From Paludibaculum fermentans (lineage in GTDB: Bacteria; Acidobacteriota; Terriglobia; Bryobacterales; Bryobacteraceae), in contig NZ_CP063849.1 of assembly GCF_015277775.1 (NCBI RefSeq), forward strand, positions 1,674,001 through 1,738,000: DNA of 64,000 bases, in the 5' to 3' direction. The notes below the pieces were generated by a model. The model saw nothing but the letters and a program-made list of their open reading frames with translations, had not been told where the DNA came from and did no database searches. The position numbers were made by a program, and so were the translations under genes. This document shows positions 1 through 8,733 of this stretch, piece by piece. How positions within the stretch are numbered: position 1 is the first letter of the stretch; each line of letters begins with the position of its first letter.

Positions 1-506
1 GTGCCTGTTCCGACGCCAACGCGCTTGTCCGCCAGGTCCTGTTTCTCCAACCGGTCGCTCACGCTGCGAGCCTCGGGCGTTGCCGTCAGGGTCTTCGGAG
101 TTGCGACAGATGAGGCGACCGGCTCGGGCTTGGGCAGATTTTGGGCGATCTCCTGGACTTTCTCTTGCGCCGGCGCCTGCGCCAACTCCGTCGTGGGAGC
201 AGGCTTCCGCACCACCAACAACACCAGCAGCGCCACCACGGCCGTCGCCGCCGCCGCCCAGGGCCACGGAGCCCGCCACCAGGCCCGGGCCTTTTCGACA
301 GGACGCAGCGCCGCCAGCAGCGCCGCCCGCGTATCGCCATCGGCCAGGGTCTCGCGCAGGGCTTCCTCGTCCATCAGCGCATCGAACAGCCGCTGGTCGT
401 GCAGGGCCGCATCCATCAGCGCCTTGTTTTCTTCGGGCGTGAGCGTGCCCGTGGCATAGCCGCCCAGCAGCATCTCAATCTGTTCGGGAGTGAAGCGTTG
501 GTTCAT
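1..506 (-). CDS. Anti-sigma-factor-like membrane protein, 3' end cut off by window
   Basis: The gene starts with an ATG at 506 and runs leftwards without a stop to the window edge, so only about 168 N-terminal residues are seen. The first 70 residues are acidic and helical (MNQRFTPEQIEMLLGGYATG at the start). A single membrane segment rich in Ala, Val and Leu follows at about residues 81-99, then a Pro/Ala/Thr-rich stretch that is probably extracytoplasmic. The ATG overlaps the TGA of the sigma factor gene (ATGA), so the two are translationally coupled. Position after an ECF sigma gene and the cytoplasm-helix-periplasm layout suggest an anti-sigma factor. No HxxxCxxC zinc motif is present in the N-terminal part. 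Role is inferred from context. Confidence 0.65.
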   Translation of the reverse strand, partial: MNQRFTPEQIEMLLGGYATGTLTPEENKALMDAALHDQRLFDALMDEEALRETLADGDTRAALLAALRPVEKARAWWRAPWPWAAAATAVVALLVLLVVRKPAPTTELAQAPAQEKVQEIAQNLPKPEPVASSVATPKTLTATPEARSVSDRLEKQDLADKRVGVGTG

Positions 507-1009
507 CGCGATCTCTCCCAGCGCCCGCCCAGCCGCTCCAGCAACGACTTCCGGCAGCGCGAATCCCACGTATAGATCGTGTTAATCGAATCCACCTCGA
601 AGTGGACCCGGATCTCCTCAAAATTGCGGCCCATCAGCTTCAGCCGGAAGATGTCCCGGCAGCGGTCGCCCAGGCCGCGAATCGCCTCCAGCAACTGACG
701 GCGCAGCTCAGCGCGCGAGGCCGCCTGCTCCGGATCGTCACCCTGGCTGGGCAGCGGCAACTCGTCCACCGGCACCGCCGTGTGCTCGCCGCGCCGTACC
801 GCTTTTCTGACCGCGCTGGACATCTTGAAGCGCACGATTTGGAAGGCCAGGGGCAGAAGTTCAGCGGGCTCCGCCACTTGCGGGTACTTTTCGTGGAGCA
901 CGAGCAGCGTCTCCTGCGTCACGTCTTCCGCGGCCTCCCTCGATAGACGTGATGCCGCGAAGTGGAAAATCCTTTCACGCAAAACGCCGAGAGTCTCGTC
1001 TGCTGGCAC
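503..1009 (-). CDS. ECF-type RNA polymerase sigma factor
   Basis: The protein has 168 residues, normal for an extracytoplasmic-function sigma-70 factor. A region-2-like segment (EDVTQETLLVLHEKY) lies near residues 26-40, and a C-terminal helix-turn-helix resembling region 4 (CRDIFRLKLMGRNFEEIRVHF) near residues 117-138. It starts with GTG at 1009, and its TGA overlaps the ATG of the membrane-anchored protein downstream, the usual sigma/anti-sigma pairing. It would direct RNA polymerase to a small regulon when the anti-sigma factor releases it. The target genes and the signal cannot be read from the sequence. Confidence 0.85.
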   Translation of the reverse strand: MPADETLGVLRERIFHFAASRLSREAAEDVTQETLLVLHEKYPQVAEPAELLPLAFQIVRFKMSSAVRKAVRRGEHTAVPVDELPLPSQGDDPEQAASRAELRRQLLEAIRGLGDRCRDIFRLKLMGRNFEEIRVHFEVDSINTIYTWDSRCRKSLLERLGGRWERSR

Positions 1010-1076
1010 TGAAATGGCTCACTGCCAAGATAGTCGAAGCGGAGGCTCATGGTAAAGTTGGTCTGAGGTCCTATTG

Positions 1077-1598
1077 ATGCCCGAAGCAGCCCACGGCGCC
1101 GGAACCGGAATAGCCAAAGACTCTTTGAAGCAGCGTGGAATCCGCCTGACCCGGCAGCGCCAGCTCCTCCTGGACCTGCTGGACAAGTCGGGCCAGCACC
1201 TGGACGCGGAAACGCTCTACCAGATGGCCCACCAGCGGGATCCCAAGCTCAATCGAGTTACCGTCTACCGCACTCTCAAGTTGCTGAAAGAAGGCGGACT
1301 CGTCGACGAGCTCGACCTCATGCACCACACCGGGGACCAGCACTTCTACGAGACCCGGACCAAGCAGGAACACGCCCACATCATCTGCCTGCGCTGCGGC
1401 AAGGTGGAAGAGTTCTTCGGCGATCCGCTGCAACGCCTGCGCCGCCAGGTGGAAGCGCACTTCGGCTTCCAGATCATCATCGCCCGCACCGAAATCGGCG
1501 GCTATTGCGCCCACTGCCAGGTGTTGAGGCTGCAGGAAGTGGATGCCGCCCGCCAGCCTGAAGTAGTAGAAAAAACCACAAAACGTAAGAGTTCCTGA
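1077..1598 (+). CDS. Fur-family metalloregulator (Fur/PerR/Zur type)
   Basis: About 173 residues. An N-terminal winged helix contains the family signature GIRLTRQRQLLLDLLDK and the recognition helix NRVTVYRTLKLLKEGGLVDE. The dimerisation/metal domain has HAHIICLRCGKVEEF and a second Cys pair (CAHC), the four-Cys structural zinc site of the family. The chosen start is ATG 1077, with GAGG about 9 bases upstream. An in-frame TTG at 1074 is less likely. Which metal or peroxide it senses cannot be decided: His/Asp-rich regulatory sites are present, but Fur and PerR are not separable by eye. A palindromic operator was not found nearby. Confidence 0.9.
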   Translation: MPEAAHGAGTGIAKDSLKQRGIRLTRQRQLLLDLLDKSGQHLDAETLYQMAHQRDPKLNRVTVYRTLKLLKEGGLVDELDLMHHTGDQHFYETRTKQEHAHIICLRCGKVEEFFGDPLQRLRRQVEAHFGFQIIIARTEIGGYCAHCQVLRLQEVDAARQPEVVEKTTKRKSS

Positions 1599-1664
1599 AA
1601 CTCTCTCTAGATCCCGCCATCTAAATAAGTGAGCCAGCGGGATGTTACACTGGTTCTGGAAGTA

Positions 1665-2000
1665 ATGAAGCGTCTGATCTTTTGGGAGTTCCCGCGCGGG
1701 AGCCGTCCCTACGACATTGCCGTCGCGCTGATCTTGCTGTTCATCTTCGGCGTGCCCCGGGACGTCTTCAAGGATCAGCCCCGGCCCGCCAGCATAGTCC
1801 AGATGCCCTCTGAACAAGGGGCCATCATCTACTGGATAGAAACCGGACTCTTGGCCGATACCCCTGAAGCGATGCGCCCCAAAGTAGCGACTGACCTGCT
1901 GGCTGCCCGAACCGGAAAACGACTGAATGTGGCGCGTGTCGAGCCTTTCTACGACGCCGAGCAGGAAGTCCGGGGCTTCATGGTCATCGTGAAACAGTGA
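1665..2000 (+). CDS. Small single-pass membrane protein, unknown function
   Basis: About 111 residues from ATG 1665, which has GGAAG just upstream; an in-frame GTG at 1629 would add 12 residues of poor character. It begins MKRLIFWEFPRGSRPYD and then has one hydrophobic helix (about residues 17-30, IAVALILLFIFGVP). A soluble tail with mixed charge ends in VEPFYDAEQEVRGFMVIVKQ. The stop overlaps the GTG start of the LolA-like gene (GTGA), so both are probably co-translated and may act together in envelope lipoprotein handling. No domain is recognised. Confidence 0.7.
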   Translation: MKRLIFWEFPRGSRPYDIAVALILLFIFGVPRDVFKDQPRPASIVQMPSEQGAIIYWIETGLLADTPEAMRPKVATDLLAARTGKRLNVARVEPFYDAEQEVRGFMVIVKQ

Positions 2001-2704
2001 ACTCCTACCATTCCTCTTCGCCCCTCCCCAGACTTGCCATCCCGTTCATGGCCGCACTCCTGCTTGGCGCTTCCGCCCAGGCGAATACCTTAGAAGAAGC
2101 GCTGGCCCGCATGGACAAGGCAGCGGTTGGCTTTCGCGGTCTCACCGCCTCGCTCAGCAAGACTTCCTATACCGCACTCATCAAGGAATCCACGGTCGAG
2201 AGCGGCACAATGACTCTCTTCCGGCCCAAGCCGCGCGACATGCGCGTGCTGATTGAGTTCAACAAACCAGAGGCCCACGCCGTTGGTTTTCAGAACAAGA
2301 AAGCCCAGATCTATATGCCCAAGGCCAATGTGGTCCAGGAATACGATCTTGGCAAGCAGAGTTCCCTCGTAGACCAGTTCCTCCTGCTCGGCTTCGGTAC
2401 ACCCGGCAGTGAGATCAAAAAGAGCTACGCCGTCAAGTACTTGGGCACTGAAACCGTCAACGGCGTCAAGTCGGACCATCTCGATCTCGTACCGAACTCG
2501 GAAGAGGCCCGCAAGGCCTTCCGCCATTTTGAGGTTTGGGTCTCCCAAGCCGATGGGGTTACCGTGCAGATGAAGGCGCACCAGCCGTCCAACGACTACG
2601 TCCTCTTCGTCTACACCGACATCAAAGTCAATCCTCCAATCAATGATGAATCGGTACGGCTAAAGCTGCCGAAAGGCGTAAAGAAGGAGACGCCGCAAAA
2701 GTAA
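1997..2704 (+). CDS. Outer-membrane lipoprotein carrier (LolA-like) protein
   Basis: 235 residues with a signal peptide that ends at about residue 29 (AALLLGASAQA). The mature part matches the LolA/LolB-like fold: a helix (TLEEALARMDKAAVGFRGLTASLS) is followed by beta strands that include GTMTLFRPKPRDMRVLIEF and a late FEVWVSQADGVTVQMKAH segment. Such proteins shuttle lipoproteins across the periplasm or sense envelope components. The GTG start overlaps the previous stop. In-frame ATG 2049 would remove most of the signal peptide, so GTG is preferred. The exact cargo is unknown, and the match is at family level only. Confidence 0.75.
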   Translation: MNSYHSSSPLPRLAIPFMAALLLGASAQANTLEEALARMDKAAVGFRGLTASLSKTSYTALIKESTVESGTMTLFRPKPRDMRVLIEFNKPEAHAVGFQNKKAQIYMPKANVVQEYDLGKQSSLVDQFLLLGFGTPGSEIKKSYAVKYLGTETVNGVKSDHLDLVPNSEEARKAFRHFEVWVSQADGVTVQMKAHQPSNDYVLFVYTDIKVNPPINDESVRLKLPKGVKKETPQK

Positions 2705-2707
2705 GCG

Positions 2708-3817
2708 ATGGGTAATTCGACTAGCAGGAGCGGCCAACGGCTCGCGTTTCTGGACTGGACACGAGGCTTCGCAGCCATGATCATGCTGCAGGGCCATGTC
2801 TTCCACTCCTTCACCAGCAAGGAGTTACGCGCAGATGGGCCGTATACGCTCTCGCAGTTCTGTGGCGGCCTCACACCCGCGGTTTTCCTCTTCCTCACCG
2901 GCGTCACGCTTGGTTTTCTGATGGATTCCGGCTGCCGCAAAGGCCTTTCGGGCTGGCAGCGCACCACCGCCGCCCTGCGCCGGGCCGGCTACCTCCTCGC
3001 CGTTGCCATCGCCTTCCGTTTCCAGATGTGGGCCTTCGCTTTCGGCCAGAGCCCCTGGACCGACATCTTCCGCGTCGACATCCTCAACTGCATGGCCCTG
3101 GGCATCGCAGTCCTGGCCCCCTTGGCCATCTTCGACACCCGCGAACGCATCCGCTTCGCCGCCATCAGTGGCCTGGCCATCGCCTGCGCCGCCCCGGTCA
3201 TCAGCGCGCTCAACCTGGACTGGGTGCATCCCTTCGCCCGCCACTGGTTCGTGCCGGATTCCAATTTCTTCGCCTTCTTCCCGTGGGCCGCGTTTATCGC
3301 GTTCGGCCTCAGCGCCGGCTCCATCCTGCGCATGGCCGCCGACGCCGATATGCAGCGGGTCATGCAGTGGGCCGCGCTCGCCGGACTGGGTATGATCTTC
3401 GGAGCTCAGTACTTCTCCAATCTGCCCTATTCCGTATATTCCAACTCGGACTTCTGGGTGAACAGCCCCGGCTTGATCTTCATCAAGATGGGGGTCATTC
3501 TGTTGCTCGCCAGCTTCGCCTACCTCTGGACCACCTTCATGAACCCCGGCTGGAGCTTTGTCCGCCAACTCGGCGGCACTTCCCTGCTCGTCTACTGGGT
3601 TCACACCGAGCTCGTCTACGGCCGCTGGTTCGGCTTCTGGAAGGAATCGCTCACCGTCCCGCAGACCGTCGCGATGGCCGCCTCCGTCATCACGCTGATG
3701 ATCACTCTCAGCGTCGCCCGCACCGGCTGGAAGGGTGGGCCCGGCTTCCATGTCTGGTTCCGCCAGCAGTGGAATGCCTGGCGCTCCATGACTCCGGACC
3801 AGGCAACCGGCGATTGA
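2708..3817 (+). CDS. Membrane acyltransferase, HGSNAT/DUF1624-like
   Basis: 369 residues with roughly ten hydrophobic helices. The N-terminus reads RLAFLDWTRGFAAMIMLQGH, the typical opening of the heparan-alpha-glucosaminide N-acetyltransferase-like (DUF1624) and related acyltransferase families, where an Asp/Arg and a His in the first helices are characteristic. Such proteins move acyl groups across or onto envelope carbohydrates. It begins three bases after the LolA-like gene and probably shares its transcript. The substrate cannot be inferred. Confidence 0.65.
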   Translation: MGNSTSRSGQRLAFLDWTRGFAAMIMLQGHVFHSFTSKELRADGPYTLSQFCGGLTPAVFLFLTGVTLGFLMDSGCRKGLSGWQRTTAALRRAGYLLAVAIAFRFQMWAFAFGQSPWTDIFRVDILNCMALGIAVLAPLAIFDTRERIRFAAISGLAIACAAPVISALNLDWVHPFARHWFVPDSNFFAFFPWAAFIAFGLSAGSILRMAADADMQRVMQWAALAGLGMIFGAQYFSNLPYSVYSNSDFWVNSPGLIFIKMGVILLLASFAYLWTTFMNPGWSFVRQLGGTSLLVYWVHTELVYGRWFGFWKESLTVPQTVAMAASVITLMITLSVARTGWKGGPGFHVWFRQQWNAWRSMTPDQATGD

Positions 3818-3916
3818 TCTCAACTTCGCCGCAACGCTGCACCCCGCCTCGTCCGTCCATCCTTAGGAGGATCTCGCGCATGAGGAACCTGGATGCCCGC
3901 AAGTCCTAGAGATGGC

Positions 3917-3922
3917 TACAAT
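3917..3922 (+). promoter_or_regulatory. Putative -10 box TACAAT, leaderless-type
   Basis: TACAAT lies six bases before the GTG at 3929 and there is no Shine-Dalgarno sequence between them. This spacing fits transcription starting at or next to the start codon. No convincing -35 box is visible. Confidence 0.45.
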
Positions 3923-3928
3923 TGGAAG

Positions 3929-6436
3929 GTGATCTCCCGCCTTCCGTGGCTCGTCCTTACCGGCGCGTCAATCCTGGCCTGTGCCGCACCCATGCCGCCC
4001 CTGGTCTGCCCGGCCGGCGCGCCCATCGGAAACGTCGACCTGCGCGTGATCTCGGCCGGCAATGCCGAACCGCTCCCGCTGCGCACCATCAACCGCGTCC
4101 AGGAAGGCGACCGCCTCCAATACCGCCCCATCCTGCGCTCCGGCGAGGAGCGCAAGGGCAAGGTGTCCATTGTCCTGGTCCCGGCCAACCGCCAGGCGAC
4201 CGGCGGCAAGCTGCTCATTCTGGAGCCCAAGGACGCCAAGCAGGTTCAGGAATGGACCGTGCCGTGGCGCGTCAGCGTCGTGGCTTTCGTATATGGGCCA
4301 TCCGGCCTGAACGAAGGCAAGATCAAGAACTTCCTCTCGCGCGACGACGAACTGGTGGCGCAGTTGGCCGAGTACGCCGAGAAGACCGCTCAAACAGAAG
4401 CCCTCATCTCCGCGCTCTCTTCCCCCAACTCGTCCTCCGCGCTCGTCCAGTCCGCCCTGCAGGGCTTCTCGTCGCAATTCGGCATCAACGTCCAGATCGA
4501 CAAGAACGCGCCGCCCAACCAGCAGGCCATGGCTTTGTTTCGTACCTTGAACCCGGCCATCGCCAACTACGACCCCATCGCGCCGCGCGCCAGCCAGCAG
4601 GTGGGACAGACCGCCAGCCTGGCCACTTCCGTCGCCGCCCTGTTCTTCGGCAGCCCCGTGGGCCTGGCCGCCGGCGGCACCGCGATGGTCCTGGAACTGC
4701 GGTCCATCGCGTTCCCCAAAGCGGAATTCCGCTCCCTGCTTTCCCAGACGATGCCCGGCGATGCCATGGGTCTCTGTGGCCGCATCGATCCCGCCGCGCC
4801 GCACACCAAGGTCGCCTACCTCTGGGCCGCCCGCCTGCCCAACCTGACCCTTCCGGAAATCTACGTCAAGGAAGCCAATGTCCTGCCTCCGGGCGTCAAA
4901 TCTCCCCTGCCGGTAACCGCCTCCGACGAGGAGTGGAAGTTCATCGACCGCGCCCGCACGTGGGCACTGGAGCCGGAGACTGGCCTGCCCATCCCCGTCA
5001 CCGTCCACAAGCTCAACGATCCCAAGCAGTTGGAAATCGAGCTTCCCTCCAACCTCAAGCCCGGCAAGTACAAGCTGGCCGGCCGCTGGGATTGGGATCC
5101 GTTCCAGCTTCGCGGTGACGTCCTCATCCGGCCGCTGGCCGACTTCCAGGCCGCCCGGCTCACCCCCAGTTCGCAGGACCTGCTCGTCGCCCGAACCGGT
5201 AAAGTCCCGCTCACCCTGGAAGGCGCGGACTTCGAATTCGTGAACAAGATCGAAGTCGTGAAGGTAAACGACAAGTTCGCCTCCCCCTACGCCGTGCCGT
5301 TCGTCCTCCCCAACGGCATCCGACGCGGGCAGCAGGATCGCATGGACATTCAGCTCAACACCATCGACATGGATCCCGGCCCCTACAAACTGCTGCTCTC
5401 CCAGGTCGATGGACGCGCTCACCCAGTGCCGCTGCAGGTGCTCCCTGCCCCGCCCCAGGTGGAGAACTTCCCGGTCACCCTCAGCCAGGGCACGGGCTAC
5501 ACGGAGTTCACCCTGCGCGGCCACCGGCTGGACCTGATCACCGGCATCGAAGTCTCCCGCGGTAAGGCGGAACTGGCCCCGCCGTCGTCCGATTCCACAA
5601 GCCGCCGCGTGATTCTGCGCATGGCTACCGATATTGACGCCGGCACCAGCCTGGCCGTCCGGGCCTTCACCAACGGACGCACCGAGCCGCTCACCTTCGC
5701 CGATGCCGTCCGCATTGTCGGCCCGCGCCCGCGCATCAACGAACTGCGAGTGTCGCAGTTGCCCTCCACCGACGTTCAGCTCGATCGCGGCGAACTGCCC
5801 AGTTCCGTCCTGCTCAGCAGCATGATCAAGGCCGACCACCTGCAATCGAACAGCGTGGTGAAACTCACCTGTGCCCAACCCAACTCCGCCGTGGTCACCC
5901 TGCGCCTGGGCGAACGGTCTGGCCAGATGAGCCTACAGCAACTTGCGCCCGGCCAATTGTTTATGTCGTTCGATACGGGCATCTGGCTGAACGGGTGCGT
6001 CCTGGGCGCCACCATCCTGAACGGCAACGAGAGCGAATCCGAGGTCTATCAGATCGGCCGGGTGATCCGGCTGCCGCGGGTCGAATCGCTCACCGTCACC
6101 ACCGAGGGTCTCACCCCCGGCGCGACGCTCTCCGGCCAGAACCTGGAGACGATCGAGAAAGCCGGCTGGAGCGACAAGGAGGGTGTCACCGTCCCGGGGC
6201 TCCCCCTTACCGTGAACGGCGAAGGGCTTAAGCAGACCCTGGAGATCCCGCTGCCGCCGCCCACTGCGGAACAAACCCAACTCTTCGTCTGGCTGCGGGG
6301 TGAGGAGAAAGCTCGGCCGACGCGCATCCGTCCGCCGGCCCAGCCCGCCAAACCGCCGCAGGCCGCGCAAACGCCGGCTCCTCCGGCCCAGCAGGCGCAG
6401 TCCCAAGCCATCAAGCCCGAGCAGCCGAACCAGTAG
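3929..6436 (+). CDS. Large exported protein of unknown function
   Basis: About 835 residues if it starts at GTG 3929. That start gives a compact signal peptide (ISRLPWLVLTGASILACAAP), and a -10 box sits just upstream. ATG 3893 in the same frame would add 12 residues before the same hydrophobic stretch. The mature protein contains a middle helical region around residues 130-260 (many Ala, Gln, Ser). A series of beta-rich segments of about 90-110 residues follows and may be Ig-like modules (GKVPLTLEGADFEFVNKIEVV, GYTEFTLRGHRLDLITGIEVS). The tail is rich in Pro, Ala and Gln. No enzymatic motif is seen. The gene stands alone and converges with the pentapeptide gene. Confidence 0.75.
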   Translation: MISRLPWLVLTGASILACAAPMPPLVCPAGAPIGNVDLRVISAGNAEPLPLRTINRVQEGDRLQYRPILRSGEERKGKVSIVLVPANRQATGGKLLILEPKDAKQVQEWTVPWRVSVVAFVYGPSGLNEGKIKNFLSRDDELVAQLAEYAEKTAQTEALISALSSPNSSSALVQSALQGFSSQFGINVQIDKNAPPNQQAMALFRTLNPAIANYDPIAPRASQQVGQTASLATSVAALFFGSPVGLAAGGTAMVLELRSIAFPKAEFRSLLSQTMPGDAMGLCGRIDPAAPHTKVAYLWAARLPNLTLPEIYVKEANVLPPGVKSPLPVTASDEEWKFIDRARTWALEPETGLPIPVTVHKLNDPKQLEIELPSNLKPGKYKLAGRWDWDPFQLRGDVLIRPLADFQAARLTPSSQDLLVARTGKVPLTLEGADFEFVNKIEVVKVNDKFASPYAVPFVLPNGIRRGQQDRMDIQLNTIDMDPGPYKLLLSQVDGRAHPVPLQVLPAPPQVENFPVTLSQGTGYTEFTLRGHRLDLITGIEVSRGKAELAPPSSDSTSRRVILRMATDIDAGTSLAVRAFTNGRTEPLTFADAVRIVGPRPRINELRVSQLPSTDVQLDRGELPSSVLLSSMIKADHLQSNSVVKLTCAQPNSAVVTLRLGERSGQMSLQQLAPGQLFMSFDTGIWLNGCVLGATILNGNESESEVYQIGRVIRLPRVESLTVTTEGLTPGATLSGQNLETIEKAGWSDKEGVTVPGLPLTVNGEGLKQTLEIPLPPPTAEQTQLFVWLRGEEKARPTRIRPPAQPAKPPQAAQTPAPPAQQAQSQAIKPEQPNQ

Positions 6437-6444
6437 CACGGACG

Positions 6445-7374
6445 CTACTTGCCGTTCTTCTTGAACGGTCCCGGCGTGCCATTCGGCAGCACGGTCGTCT
6501 CGTCAGTACGTGCCTGTCCCAGTTGTTGCGGAGTCAACTCGCGCGCTCCGCGCAGATTCGCACCGCGGAAGTCCGTTCCAAACGTCTTGGCGCTCTGGAA
6601 ACGCGCCCCCTCCACCTTCGTCCCCTGAAAGGCGCAGCCGCCCAAGTCTGTTTCGCGCAGATCCGCGCCGCGCATGCTGCAGGCGCGGAACGACGTGCCC
6701 CGCAGCGATGTCTGCGCGAATCTCACGTTGTCCAGCAGGCAGTGGTCAAAGGAGCAACGCTCGAGCTTTGAGCCCGTGAAGTTGGCCCCCAGTGCGCGCG
6801 TCTCGCGAAAGCGGCAGAATTGCAGGGATGCCTTGTAGAACAGCGCAGCCTCCAGGTCGCTCTCCACAAACGCGCACTCCATCAGCGAGACATGGTGCAG
6901 GGACGCCTGCCGCAGGACGCACTGCGTGAAATCGCACCGCGACAACCGGGCCTCCAGCCAGCGCGATCCGGGCGCCTTCACCTGCTGCAGGCTGGCCGTC
7001 TGCATCTCGGCCTCGCACAGATTGGCCGCCGACAAACTGGCATCGTTCAACCGCGACTTCAGCCACACGCTGCCCGTCAGGTCAGAGGAAGAGAGGTTCG
7101 ACATCGACAGGTCGCACTCTTCAAATTCCACCCGCGCCAAGTTGGCGCCGTTGAAATCGGACCCCGGCATCTCCAGGTGCCGGAAGATGGCCGAGCGCAG
7201 CCGCACCAGCGGAGCCTGCAGGTCCACCAGGTTCAGGTGCTCCAGCACAGCCCGCGTTCCACCCGGCCGCTGCTCCAGCCACAGTTCGTGCGGCCCCAAA
7301 GCCTGTTGCCACCGCTCCATCGACACCGGTCGATCCTCGTTGTCCGTGCTGTGTCCCGCAATTCTCATTGGCAT
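6445..7374 (-). CDS. Pentapeptide-repeat protein
   Basis: 309 residues. From about residue 50 to 280 the sequence is built of A(D/N)LxX-type five-residue repeats, for example DFNGANLARVEFEECDLSMS and DLRETDLGGCAFQGTKVEGA, which fold as a right-handed quadrilateral beta helix. About the first 45 residues are not repetitive, and the C-terminus is basic (GPFKKNGK). No signal peptide is seen, so it is probably cytoplasmic. Known relatives range from DNA-gyrase mimics to scaffold proteins, and nothing here decides. The start is ATG 7374 or the second ATG at 7368. It is divergent from the CoA-transferase gene, sharing a 57-base promoter region. Confidence 0.85.
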   Translation of the reverse strand: MPMRIAGHSTDNEDRPVSMERWQQALGPHELWLEQRPGGTRAVLEHLNLVDLQAPLVRLRSAIFRHLEMPGSDFNGANLARVEFEECDLSMSNLSSSDLTGSVWLKSRLNDASLSAANLCEAEMQTASLQQVKAPGSRWLEARLSRCDFTQCVLRQASLHHVSLMECAFVESDLEAALFYKASLQFCRFRETRALGANFTGSKLERCSFDHCLLDNVRFAQTSLRGTSFRACSMRGADLRETDLGGCAFQGTKVEGARFQSAKTFGTDFRGANLRGARELTPQQLGQARTDETTVLPNGTPGPFKKNGK

Positions 7375-7431
7375 GCAAATTGCTCATCGGTATGAAGACG
7401 TACTTGTTGAACGCTTCTGGGAACAACAAAC

Positions 7432-8733
7432 ATGAAGAACTGGTTATCCGAATACGAAAGCCGCCGCCGCACCGCCGCCCAGGCGCTCGAAGCCGTGCAA
7501 TCCGGCCAGCGCGTCTTTGTTCACATGGGCGCAGCGGCTCCCCTGCCCCTGCTGGATGCCCTGTGCGGCCACTCCGCCCGGCTGCGGGACGTGGAGGTGC
7601 TGCACTGCATCACCATCGGCAATGCTCCGTATACGGACCCGGCCTACTGCGGCAACTTCCGCCACAACGCCCTGTTCGTCAGCGGCAATACACGCTGCGC
7701 CGTGCAGCAGGGCCGCGGCGACTACATCCCCGTGTTCCTGCACGAGATCGAGGGCCTCTTCTCCAATGGAACCCTGCCTATCGACGTCGCCCTGATCCAG
7801 TGCACTCCGCCCGACCGTTTCGGCTACATGAGCCTGGGCACCGACATCGACATCTCCCTCACCGCCGCCCGCCAGGCCCGGCACCTCATCGTGCAGGTGA
7901 ATCCGCGCCTGCCGCGCACCTGCGGCGACACCATGATCCATGTCGAGGAGTGCCACGCCATCGTCGAGGCCACCCACGAACTGCCGGACTTCCTGCAAGG
8001 CGAAGTCACGTCCGCCCACCGCGCCATTGCCACCCATGTTTCGGCGCTGATCCCCGACGGTGCGACTATCCAGATCGGAGTCGGCGGCATTCCCGAGGCG
8101 GTCCTCGCCAGTCTCTCGAATCACCAACACCTCGGCGTCCACACTGAGATGTTCAGCGACGGCATCATTCCGCTCTTCGAAGCGGGCGTCATCACCAACG
8201 ACCGCAAGACGCTCCACCCGCACAAGGCTGTCACCAGCTTCGTCCTCGGCACGCGCGCCATCTACGACTACATCGACAACAACCCGGTCTTCGAGTTCCT
8301 GCCCAACCGCTATATCAACGATCCGTATGTGATTGGCCAGAATGACCGCATGGTCGCCGTCAACGCCGCACTGGAAGTTGATCTCTCCGGCCAGGTCTGC
8401 TCGGATTCCATCGGCTCCATTCCGTTCAGCGGTGTGGGCGGGCAGGTCGACTTCATCCGCGGAGCCGCGCGGTCCAAAGGCGGCGTGCCGATTATCGCCT
8501 TACCCGCGACCGCCAAGAACGGGGCGCTTTCGCGCATCGTCCCGCGCCTCAAGCCCGGAGCCGGCGTCGTGACTTCCCGCGCGGACGTGCATTGGGTGGC
8601 CACCGAATTCGGAGCGGTCAACCTGCATGGCCGCAACCTGCGCCAGCGCGCTGAAGCGCTGATCGGGATCGCCGATCCCAGGTTCCAGGCGGAATTGCAG
8701 CGCGAGGCCGCCGTTATGTTCCAGAAAAGCTAA
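7432..8733 (+). CDS. Acetyl-CoA hydrolase/CoA-transferase family protein
   Basis: 433 residues, the normal size for the Cat1/4-hydroxybutyrate CoA-transferase family. The motif IQIGVGGIPEAVLASL is the CoA-binding glycine loop. LGVHTEMFSDGIIPL contains the glutamate that forms the thioester intermediate in this family. The enzyme would exchange CoA between acyl-CoA and a free carboxylate (acetate, butyrate or 4-hydroxybutyrate), which suits a facultative fermenter. No companion dehydrogenase lies nearby, so the substrate is open. The last four bases overlap the end of the convergent Usp gene. Confidence 0.9.
   Translation: MKNWLSEYESRRRTAAQALEAVQSGQRVFVHMGAAAPLPLLDALCGHSARLRDVEVLHCITIGNAPYTDPAYCGNFRHNALFVSGNTRCAVQQGRGDYIPVFLHEIEGLFSNGTLPIDVALIQCTPPDRFGYMSLGTDIDISLTAARQARHLIVQVNPRLPRTCGDTMIHVEECHAIVEATHELPDFLQGEVTSAHRAIATHVSALIPDGATIQIGVGGIPEAVLASLSNHQHLGVHTEMFSDGIIPLFEAGVITNDRKTLHPHKAVTSFVLGTRAIYDYIDNNPVFEFLPNRYINDPYVIGQNDRMVAVNAALEVDLSGQVCSDSIGSIPFSGVGGQVDFIRGAARSKGGVPIIALPATAKNGALSRIVPRLKPGAGVVTSRADVHWVATEFGAVNLHGRNLRQRAEALIGIADPRFQAELQREAAVMFQKS

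Noticed and set aside
3968-5878. 636-codon open frame on the minus strand
   Set aside because: Antisense to the large exported protein gene; low-complexity Gly/Gln/Asp sequence without any recognisable family.
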